Below are positions 6,948 to 13,362 of a DNA stretch of 19,521 nt, in pieces. Source of the stretch: Candidatus Njordarchaeum guaymasense (GTDB taxonomy: Archaea > Asgardarchaeota > Njordarchaeia > Njordarchaeales > Njordarchaeaceae); contig JAUQYT010000240.1 in assembly GCA_030587605.1 (NCBI GenBank), positions 1-19,521 on the forward strand, read 5' to 3'. Position 1 is the first letter of the stretch; every line of letters starts with the position of its first letter. The translations under genes and the position numbers were made by a program. Under the pieces are notes generated by a model. The model saw only the letters and a list, made by a program, of their open reading frames with translations. It ran no database searches and was not told the origin of the DNA.

Positions 6948-9806
6948 TTGGGCGTGGAGATCTATTATAAGATAAGACATGATCCCAAGTTCCATCCCCG
7001 AAGAAGGGATGCAGTCAAGATCTCCAAGAGCGACAAGAACAGATTCGTTTTGTCGAATATTGAGAACGAAGAGACATACTTCGTCGACTCGAGTGCAGCC
7101 CTGATCTGGAGACTCATGGACGGGCGACACTCAATATCATCCATAAAGAGGAGACTTGCAGACAAGCACAACCCTGACGATGTGGAGGAGTTCATAAACT
7201 TTGCAGCTAGAGAGAAGCTCATTGAAGACGTGGAGACCAAGACTGGTTGGGGCAACACAGAGAAGACTGGAAGAAAAGGTGTGCTTAAACCAGAGTTTGT
7301 TTCTCCTCTGGTCGTAAACGTGCCGATTCTCAATGCGTCAAAATCCTCTGCCGTGTTCAAGAGACTCTACAAGCTCACCAGAATATTCTTCACCAGGTAT
7401 TTCCTCATCTTTGTGATAGCCTTGGTGGGTTTCACATCTTTCCTGTTGAGAGATGTCTTCCTCAGTACTCTTTCATCAAAGCCGAGCTTCTCAATGCAGG
7501 GTTCAACAATCTTGGGTTTCCTCATTTTCTCCATCGTTCTGATTTTTCCAATACTCATAATCCATGAGTTAGCTCACGGGTTAGCGTTAACCCATTTCGG
7601 AGTCAATCCTGGAGAGCTGGGAACTGGGCTGTACTACTTTACTCCCATGTTTTACTGTGACACGAGTGAGTCTTGGCGTTTATCACGTGGGAAGAGGGTA
7701 CTCGTCTCAATTGTGGGACCCCTCTCAACCTTATTCATCGGATCCGTAGCCGGGCTCCTTGCCAATTTCGATGTCATCCCAAGCGTTACCTATCTGTTTC
7801 AGATGACTTTCTTCTTCTCATATTACATTGTCTTACTGAATATGGCTCCCATGTTGGAGACAGATGGGTACTATGCTCTCATGGACATACTGAACATCCC
7901 AAACCTCAGGTCAGAAGCTTTCGGGTACATCAAAACTCTACTAACTAAGGGTCCTCACGCAGCAAATTCAAAGTACGACGAATATAGTCGCAAACAAAGG
8001 CTAGCCATGTTCCTGTACGGTGTGAGTTCGCTTCTCTGGTCTGTACTTGCCATATACCTCTCGTATCTCTTCTTCGCTTACATAATTGAGGACGCATTGA
8101 CACAGCTGGACAACCTAATCGGCAGCATAGCCACGATCACGGGCATGTCTAACCCAAACATCGAAAGCGTGCTAATTAGTATCGGAGTTGCAATCGGCAG
8201 CTTAGGGCTTCTCACATTCATCTCAGTAAGACTCTACGCAATGACGTATCTTCCGCTGAAAACCGCCGCGTCAAGAGTGCAGAGAATTGGCGCCAAAGCA
8301 CTCTCGGTTGACGGAATGTACCTCTCAGCAGTCTTCCTAGCGCCAATCCTATTCAACCCATTAAGAAGAAAACTCCTGAAGAAACTGGGTAAGTGTGCCA
8401 AGAGAATCTCCCAAGACTATAGTGTCGAGGATCAAGGAGAACTCGTTACAGTGAAGCTATCTTTGAACAAATGCGTAAATAAATCATTTACCCAGCTCAG
8501 AAGCGAAGCGATCCGGTACGAGAATACTCTTAGGAACAACTACAACTCATACGTCAAGAAACTTATGAAAGCAATGACAAAGGACAGGGTTACCAGCGAG
8601 TTCTACATGATCGATAAGAGCAACTCAAGCAAAGCCGCCTCCCTCTTGAAGCGAAGAGACTTTGTTAACGCGTTCAATGAAAGAATTGAGAAAGTATACT
8701 TAAACATAGGTCAGCTTTTGAAGTCATTCATGTGCTTCATATGGTCTGTTGATCTTCTCCCGGATTCATTCTCTGAGCTAAATCCAAAAGACTTCGAATA
8801 CTCGTTTCTGGAAGACATTTCCACATCAGCAAGCATCTATGATGAAGGCGCCTTCAGAAGAGAGAAAGTAATAGGCGAAAAGAGCATTGAAACCATGCTC
8901 AAAGGGATGAGTGAACACTTCGGCCGACTTAAAGAAAACCCACGAGTAATGCAGACCACTCACGCCGTTGCTCTCTTTGAACCGATAAAGAATAGGCTGA
9001 TGATCTTCGGAAGAGCCAAACGTGTAGGGGAACTGAGGAAGGCAACTGAACATCTCTTCCTCACACCTGTCAGAACAACCCTTGAAACTGCGGCTTTGCA
9101 GGGTCTCTCAACAAGCCTCCTAAGGCTCTCTCAATTCACTGAACGATCCCCAACGTTCTCAACTGAGAACATAAAAAACACCGAATACAAAGACCTGAAG
9201 TACCTAACTCAGATCGTAAGCAGCTTTGTCCGCGCTCTCAGAATCGTCGGCGAAAACATCCAAACACTTCAGCGCCTCACAGAGATTGTCTACTTAAAGA
9301 GAAACGAAGCTGAAAGAGACATCAGGACCCTCGACTACGACGTTGCCCTACTTGACCTTGTTATCGCAACAAGCACACAGGAATCTGAACAGCTCGAAAA
9401 TAACAAAACAATGTATCAATCTCTAGCCAGGCAGAACATAAGACTTCTAGGTAGACTAGAACATCTTCAGGAGACAGTTGTAGCGACGATTCAAAGGAAG
9501 AGGAAAGCCTTTTCCAGAGCTTTGAGGAAGACATTCTTAACCTTTATCATCGCACTGGTCCCGTCGGTATTCCTAACGTTCTACCTGCACTCGGTGCTTG
9601 CAGGACTAGGTGCCTGGAACCTGATCTTCGTCATTCCGATAGGGATCATCTTGCTTGCCACCTCACTTTCCGTGCTCAAAACTGTGAGAATCAGCAGCAA
9701 GGCCCACTCCCCTCTTATAGACTCCATTCTACTTCTATCCAATCACTACTACTCTCTAGCTGGGGAAGTGCCTTCGGTAAACAAGTTGCTGAATCGTATC
9801 ACGTGA
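6948..9806 (+). CDS. PqqD-like domain fused to M50 zinc metalloprotease and helical membrane C-terminus
   Basis: The 952-residue product begins with a PqqD-like winged-helix domain (about 25-95: FVLSNIENEETYFVDSSA...ALIWRLMDG), the fold that binds leader peptides in RiPP systems. Next is a membrane-embedded M50/site-2-type peptidase of the 'peptide zinc metalloprotease' group: H206-E-L-A-H210, then FYCDTSESWRLS, and D306 in METDGYYALMDILNIPNLR, the expected third zinc ligand. Further membrane helices run to about residue 445. Residues about 480-860 are helical, partly coiled coil, followed by two membrane helices near 868-913. The TTG start (6948-6950) has GGGGGTG 7 bases upstream. Family knowledge suggests processing or export of a modified peptide; that is an inference, since no substrate is encoded beside it. 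All zinc ligands are present, so activity is plausible. The large C-terminal addition is not recognised. Confidence 0.85.
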   Translation: MGVEIYYKIRHDPKFHPRRRDAVKISKSDKNRFVLSNIENEETYFVDSSAALIWRLMDGRHSISSIKRRLADKHNPDDVEEFINFAAREKLIEDVETKTGWGNTEKTGRKGVLKPEFVSPLVVNVPILNASKSSAVFKRLYKLTRIFFTRYFLIFVIALVGFTSFLLRDVFLSTLSSKPSFSMQGSTILGFLIFSIVLIFPILIIHELAHGLALTHFGVNPGELGTGLYYFTPMFYCDTSESWRLSRGKRVLVSIVGPLSTLFIGSVAGLLANFDVIPSVTYLFQMTFFFSYYIVLLNMAPMLETDGYYALMDILNIPNLRSEAFGYIKTLLTKGPHAANSKYDEYSRKQRLAMFLYGVSSLLWSVLAIYLSYLFFAYIIEDALTQLDNLIGSIATITGMSNPNIESVLISIGVAIGSLGLLTFISVRLYAMTYLPLKTAASRVQRIGAKALSVDGMYLSAVFLAPILFNPLRRKLLKKLGKCAKRISQDYSVEDQGELVTVKLSLNKCVNKSFTQLRSEAIRYENTLRNNYNSYVKKLMKAMTKDRVTSEFYMIDKSNSSKAASLLKRRDFVNAFNERIEKVYLNIGQLLKSFMCFIWSVDLLPDSFSELNPKDFEYSFLEDISTSASIYDEGAFRREKVIGEKSIETMLKGMSEHFGRLKENPRVMQTTHAVALFEPIKNRLMIFGRAKRVGELRKATEHLFLTPVRTTLETAALQGLSTSLLRLSQFTERSPTFSTENIKNTEYKDLKYLTQIVSSFVRALRIVGENIQTLQRLTEIVYLKRNEAERDIRTLDYDVALLDLVIATSTQESEQLENNKTMYQSLARQNIRLLGRLEHLQETVVATIQRKRKAFSRALRKTFLTFIIALVPSVFLTFYLHSVLAGLGAWNLIFVIPIGIILLATSLSVLKTVRISSKAHSPLIDSILLLSNHYYSLAGEVPSVNKLLNRIT

Positions 9807-9853
9807 AGAAAAAAGGTGACTCCACCCAATCGGTGCACATCAAGAAATGGGAA

Positions 9854-9878
9854 ATGTAGTACGTGAAAGCGACTACAT
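9854..9878. terminator. stem-loop between convergent genes
   Basis: A perfect 7-base inverted repeat (ATGTAGT at 9854-9860 and ACTACAT at 9872-9878) with an 11-base loop lies in the 91-base gap between the stops of the PqqD-M50 gene and the FGGY kinase. It could end transcription from either side, but there is no adjacent T-run, so the role is uncertain. Confidence 0.25.
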
Positions 9879-9897
9879 CTGTCTTAGATTTCACTAT

Positions 9898-11430
9898 TCA
9901 CTTGTTTAGCGTATTGTGAATCGGGGTCAGTCCCTTGTACACTTTCTTGAATGCATCATATAACTTGGCGTAGTTTTTCGTGTTCTCTTCGATAGGATTG
10001 AAAGTTGCCTTTGTCTTGAAGAGCTTTTCAAGCTGATCGAAGTCCTTGTATACGCCTAGACCAACAGCTGCAACCATCGCTACCCCTACTGTTCCGACAT
10101 CCTGTAGAACATGGATTTGCTTGATTGGCTTGCCCAGTATGTCTGCGAATATCTGTAGCCAAATCGGGCTCTTGGCTCCTCCTCCCACACCGTTCAAAGA
10201 AGTGATTTTTTGCTTCAGGTTGACCTCAAAGATCTCTTGGACCCATCGAGTGTTGTATGCTACTCCTTCCATCACTGCTCTAACCATGTCCTTTTTGGTG
10301 TGGTTTAGAGCCAGATTCATGAATCCGCCTCTAGCTCTTGAGTCTATGAAGGGGCATCTCTCGCCGAGGATCCACGGCGCGAAGATAAGACACTTCGCTC
10401 CTGGCGGGGACTGATTAGCTTCCTCGTCAAGAATTTGGTAGACACCTTTTCCAGTTTCCTCGGCAGTTCTCTTCTCAGCGTCGCAGAGTTCATCTTTGAA
10501 CCACTTTAGGCAGGCTCCGGCATTCTCCATTTGACCGAGAAGTAGTAGCTTCGATGGGTCTCCTGAGCATATTGTTCCGACGCCACTCAGATCGAACATA
10601 GGTTTGTCCATGTGGAGAGCTATCCATCCAGATGATCCCATGTAGAGGTGTGGGTTACCATTCTTTATTGCTCCTGATCCTATGCCGACAGCAGGAACGT
10701 CTCCACAGCCGCAGACGACTCGACTGTTCTCGGTTAGCCCTAGCTCGTGAGACGCTTCCTTAGTCAGGTTGCCGACCACGTCAGTTGTTCTCACAACCTT
10801 GGCTAACTTTTCCTCTGTTAGTCCGATTTTCTCGATGATGTCTTTTTCGAGTCTGTTTGTCTTCATATTGAACATTCCGTCAACCGAGGCACAGCTCCAA
10901 TCGACGAAGAAATCTCCCACGCACTTGTAGATCAAGTAGTCTTTGACGTCGATGAACTTACTCGCTTTAGCGAAGATTTCAGGTTCCTTCTCTTTTATCC
11001 ACATTATCTTTGGAATCTGGTCCTTGGCTGACATTGCAGGTATCACTGGTCTCCTCAACAGTTCCATAGGATCAAAGATCATCATGAGGTTGTCAGCTTG
11101 CTTAGACGCTCTGGTATCAAGCCACAATAGAATTGGTCGCAACGCCTTGCCCTCATCGTCTACGGGGACAATTGATGCCATCATGGCGTCAAAGACCACT
11201 GCACCGACTTCAGACGGCTTGACCTTAGTCTTCGTCAAGACCTCCCTGGTCGTCCTCACTATAGCTTCCCAATAGACTCGGGGGTCCTGCTCTGCCCAAC
11301 CCGGATTAGGGTAGGAGACACCATACTCCACAGACGCGGTTCCAATTATCTTCGCATCTGGGCTAACAATAGCAGCTTTATTCACTTCTGTCCCAATATC
11401 ATGTGCCAGGATATATTTGACCTCAGCCAT
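9898..11430 (-). CDS. FGGY-family carbohydrate kinase (xylulokinase-like)
   Basis: This 510-residue ATP-dependent sugar kinase phosphorylates a ketose or polyol. The N-terminal phosphate loop is D11-I-G-T; D244 in CGCGDVPAVGIGSG matches the catalytic base; the second FGGY signature is NGVGGGAKSPIWLQIFADIL near residue 415, and GERCPFIDSRARGG is also typical. The xylulokinase 'GQMHG' motif is replaced by FDAMMAS at about 80-86, so xylulose is not a safe guess. The ATG (11428-11430) is 6 bases after the aminotransferase stop; a GGAGGTG site (11440-11446) inside that gene's last codons is spaced 9 bases from the ATG, so the two are almost certainly co-transcribed and translationally linked. The protein is soluble with no missing core motif. 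A role in pentose or polyol use is inferred. Confidence 0.88.
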   Translation of the reverse strand: MAEVKYILAHDIGTEVNKAAIVSPDAKIIGTASVEYGVSYPNPGWAEQDPRVYWEAIVRTTREVLTKTKVKPSEVGAVVFDAMMASIVPVDDEGKALRPILLWLDTRASKQADNLMMIFDPMELLRRPVIPAMSAKDQIPKIMWIKEKEPEIFAKASKFIDVKDYLIYKCVGDFFVDWSCASVDGMFNMKTNRLEKDIIEKIGLTEEKLAKVVRTTDVVGNLTKEASHELGLTENSRVVCGCGDVPAVGIGSGAIKNGNPHLYMGSSGWIALHMDKPMFDLSGVGTICSGDPSKLLLLGQMENAGACLKWFKDELCDAEKRTAEETGKGVYQILDEEANQSPPGAKCLIFAPWILGERCPFIDSRARGGFMNLALNHTKKDMVRAVMEGVAYNTRWVQEIFEVNLKQKITSLNGVGGGAKSPIWLQIFADILGKPIKQIHVLQDVGTVGVAMVAAVGLGVYKDFDQLEKLFKTKATFNPIEENTKNYAKLYDAFKKVYKGLTPIHNTLNK

Positions 11431-11436
11431 CCTCCA

Positions 11437-12534
11437 CTACACCTCCAATAGTTCGCGCAGCGCTTTAACACACTTCAAATTATCCTCCATTTTGCTAGCA
11501 GTTATACGTACATATTCCCCAGGAAGACCTTTTACATCAGTATAGTCCCTCACAAGGATTCCTTGTTTCATTAGTCCCATCATTATCTTTCCTACTGGTA
11601 GTTTAGCATTTTCTATTTTCAGCAGTATAAAGTTTGCCTCAGAGGGATAGGGTTTCAATCCCTTTATCTCAGCGAATTCCTTCAGGAGAAACTCTCTTCC
11701 CTTGACTATGTTCTCAACATTTCTACGGGCGTACTCTCGATCCTTCAAGGCGGCTACAGCTATCTTCTCAGCTAACAAGCTCACCATGAAGGCAGGTCGA
11801 GCCCTCTCCAAGTACTTGATTATCTTGACGTTGGTTAATGCGTAGCCAATTCTTAGACCAGCCAAGCTGAACGCCTTGGATAGCGTCCTAAGCAGGATCA
11901 AGTTGTCATACTTGTCAATCAAGTGTGTCAAAGTTTTCCCACAGAATTCATAGTAGGCTTCATCGACGACGACGGTAGCGCCACAGTCAAGGATCTTTCT
12001 CACATCCTCTTCAGGCACGATATTCCCAATGGGGTTATCTGGTCTGATCACTACAATGATCTTGGTTCTAGGATTCACGTTTCTCAGTATACTATCCACG
12101 TCATACCTGAAGTCAGGTTTAAGCTTCGGAAGCTCCACAATTTTCGCTCCGGCTACGCGCAACCTCATCCGGTACACTGTGTACGTCGGGATGGAAAGTA
12201 TCGCTTCATCTCCCGTTTCAATGAATGAGTGTGAGATGAGATCTATCAATTCAGTTGAGCCATCCGCTACCATAATGTTGGCACTTGGGAGTCCGGTATA
12301 GGATGAGAGCGCTTCACGCAACTCAAAATAAGACGAATCAGGGTACCAGCCCAATTGGTTGAACGTTGCGTTCATTGCTTCTTTGACTTTGGGAGAAGGA
12401 GGATAGGGGCTTTCATTCCCCATCATTCTTGCGAAATCACTCCGATCCTTGTACAAGGCTCTCAGAATCGCTGTGGGGTTGTATGGCTCAACTTCCTTGA
12501 TGTACGGCTTGAAAAGCCTGCTTACATCGGGCAT
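11437..12534 (-). CDS. hisC: HisC-like histidinol-phosphate aminotransferase (fold-type I PLP enzyme)
   Basis: The 365-residue enzyme belongs to the aspartate-aminotransferase fold and matches HisC in length and order of motifs: LFKPYIKEVEPYNP at the N-terminus, NESPYPPSPKV (40-50), ADGSTELID, a variant RPDNPIGNI (164-172), DEAYYEF (D191 contacts the cofactor ring), and RTLSKAFSLAGLRIGY with the PLP lysine K220. HisC converts imidazole-acetol phosphate to histidinol phosphate, but close relatives act on aromatic amino acids or threonine phosphate, and no other histidine genes are present here. The ATG is at 12532-12534, with a GGAGTGATGAG leader just upstream. A TATA-like element lies at 12608-12618. 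It is followed after 6 bases by the FGGY kinase, an unusual partner that leaves the exact substrate open. Confidence 0.85.
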   Translation of the reverse strand: MPDVSRLFKPYIKEVEPYNPTAILRALYKDRSDFARMMGNESPYPPSPKVKEAMNATFNQLGWYPDSSYFELREALSSYTGLPSANIMVADGSTELIDLISHSFIETGDEAILSIPTYTVYRMRLRVAGAKIVELPKLKPDFRYDVDSILRNVNPRTKIIVVIRPDNPIGNIVPEEDVRKILDCGATVVVDEAYYEFCGKTLTHLIDKYDNLILLRTLSKAFSLAGLRIGYALTNVKIIKYLERARPAFMVSLLAEKIAVAALKDREYARRNVENIVKGREFLLKEFAEIKGLKPYPSEANFILLKIENAKLPVGKIMMGLMKQGILVRDYTDVKGLPGEYVRITASKMEDNLKCVKALRELLEV

Positions 12535-12607
12535 CGTTACTCATCACTCCACGAGCAGCATTTGGAAAGTTAACATCTCACGTCACATCTCCTTGTACGT
12601 AGATGCA

Positions 12608-12618
12608 GTTTTAAATAA
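12608..12618 (-). promoter_or_regulatory. TATA-like box upstream of hisC
   Basis: On the minus strand the sequence reads TTATTTAAAAC. With transcription starting about 26 bases downstream, the leader before the hisC ATG would be about 50 bases. The core is close to symmetric, so the plus direction is not excluded. Pattern-based only. Confidence 0.35.
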
Positions 12619-12873
12619 CATTTGTGGGAGACTCTCGCGCATTTTCTTGATCCGTTAATCACCGTCAAAGTCTTTATTCCAACGAATTTACCCAAGGTTA
12701 CGGAAGAAACCTAGTGACATAGGCAGTCGAGTGACTGAATAGCTAGACTAGTTACAGGAGGCGAATCTGAAAGCGCTATTGAACCAGAAAGAAAAACAAA
12801 TCTTTACCGCACGCCAGCCTTGCTACGACTGAAAACATCTTTGATATGGGCTTGAGAAGGAGTGAACTGGTTG

Positions 12874-12972
12874 CTACCCGAGTTTCGGATCCATCATTAC
12901 CGTCTTGGAGTTTCTCTTCTGCAGTTTCTTGTAGACTATTCGTCTCCCCTTCTTCACAACTTGCTGCTTCAT
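12874..12972 (-). CDS. small, highly basic protein, 32 residues
   Basis: A minus-strand ATG (12970-12972) opens a frame of 32 codons ending in TAG (12874-12876). GAGGT lies 7 bases before the ATG, and a TATA-like ACAATATAG (around 13027-13035) would start a leader of about 30 bases. Eleven of 32 residues are Lys or Arg, including VVKKGRRIVYKKLQKR in the middle. The composition suggests nucleic-acid or ribosome binding, but no family was recognised. The same frame is open upstream of the ATG to a TAG at 13027-13029 and, beyond that, for 54 further codons, so it could also be the last part of a gene broken by a nonsense codon. The presence of start, ribosome site and promoter favours a small gene. 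Confidence 0.45.
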   Translation of the reverse strand: MKQQVVKKGRRIVYKKLQKRNSKTVMMDPKLG

Positions 12973-13026
12973 TCCAACTACCTCTAGACAACCGCTGAAG
13001 GTGACAGTATCTTGTAACTTTGCGCC

Positions 13027-13191
13027 CTATATTGTTTTTGGTCGTTTTCTTTCTTCCCGCTGATTATCGTTGTCAAGATACCATAGTGTAATCTCTAGAG
13101 AACAGATCAGCTTTAAGACAGAGAGTTTTTCTCTACTGTAAGCCTCGTCAGATGAAATTGGACATATGACTAGATACCAGTGCCGTGCCAA
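13027..13191 (-). pseudogene. protein-like 54-residue frame, possible gene remnant
   Basis: From a TTG at 13189-13191 to TAG at 13027-13029 the minus strand encodes 54 residues with balanced composition (for example EKLSVLKLICSLEITLWYLD, then NDNQREERKRPKTI). It is in the same frame as the 32-residue basic ORF that follows, separated by that single TAG. No Shine-Dalgarno site precedes the TTG. Two further short frames upstream (13145-13234 and 13231-13308) overlap as ATGA and lie in other frames. Together they may be one decayed gene with a frameshift and a nonsense codon. Low confidence: chance frames of this length are common. Confidence 0.2.
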
Positions 13192-13264
13192 GCTTTCTCA
13201 TGTCTGAAAAGTCCCGCGGGGCAAGATCAGTCATGATCGCACAGGCAACTCATTAGCCAAATGG

Positions 13265-13274
13265 TTAATTAATA
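13265..13274 (+). promoter_or_regulatory. TATA-like box upstream of the radical SAM gene
   Basis: TTAATTAATA, 89 bases before the TTG start; a transcript starting about 26 bases downstream would have a leader of about 65 bases that includes the stem-loop at 13322-13337. Pattern-based only. Confidence 0.3.
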
Positions 13275-13321
13275 GCTTGAAGTAAGAGTCTCCTAGAATT
13301 GTGTCCATGACAACGTTGATT

Positions 13322-13337
13322 ATTGGAAACGTCCAAT
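13322..13337 (+). promoter_or_regulatory. stem-loop in the leader of the radical SAM gene
   Basis: A perfect 6-base stem ATTGGA/TCCAAT with an AACG loop sits 25 bases before the TTG start. It could be an RNA hairpin or a protein-binding site; it is short enough to be chance. Confidence 0.2.
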
Positions 13338-13362
13338 GAAGATACGTAGGTTGGTCTAGCCC

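Larger units (their letters stand above)
12535..13362. other. 828-base region without a large gene
   Basis: This lies between hisC (minus) and the radical SAM gene (plus). It contains the hisC promoter candidate, several small minus-strand frames between 12874 and 13308 that look protein-like, a candidate 32-residue basic gene, a TATA-like TTAATTAATA at 13265-13274, and a stem-loop at 13322-13337. No RNA gene, mobile element or long intact frame was recognised. It may hold a decayed gene or several very small genes. Confidence 0.6.

Noticed and set aside
12570..12668. A 32-residue minus-strand frame with four cysteines upstream of hisC, a tempting precursor peptide
   Set aside because: It has no convincing Shine-Dalgarno site and overlaps the likely hisC promoter and leader; the Cys codons are probably chance.
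12757..12832. A strong GGAGG at 12757-12761 followed by a 21-codon frame
   Set aside because: It needs a CTG start at 12767 or a TTG 17 bases away; too short and poorly supported.
12871..12987. A 38-residue plus-strand ORF starting TTG with AAGGAG 8 bases upstream, a possible RiPP precursor before the radical SAM gene
   Set aside because: It is antisense to the better supported 32-residue minus-strand ORF, is Leu/His/Ser-rich as shadows often are, and has no leader/core pattern. It remains a fallback candidate.
12776..12991. A 71-residue minus-strand ORF and a 50-residue Ser-rich plus-strand ORF (12846-12998)
   Set aside because: Neither start (TTG at 12991, ATG at 12846) has a ribosome site. 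Their composition looks like frame shadows, and the overlapping 32-residue frame has better signals.
12874..13191. TAG read-through (pyrrolysine) joining the 54- and 32-residue frames
   Set aside because: TAG is used as an ordinary stop by at least four good genes in the window (ends at 67, 11437, 17498, 18134), and no pyrrolysine genes are seen; a nonsense codon or separate small gene is simpler.
13149..13207. Possible C/D-box small RNA (box-like GATGAAA and CTGA about 55 bases apart)
   Set aside because: The C box does not match the consensus and no internal D'/C' boxes are present.
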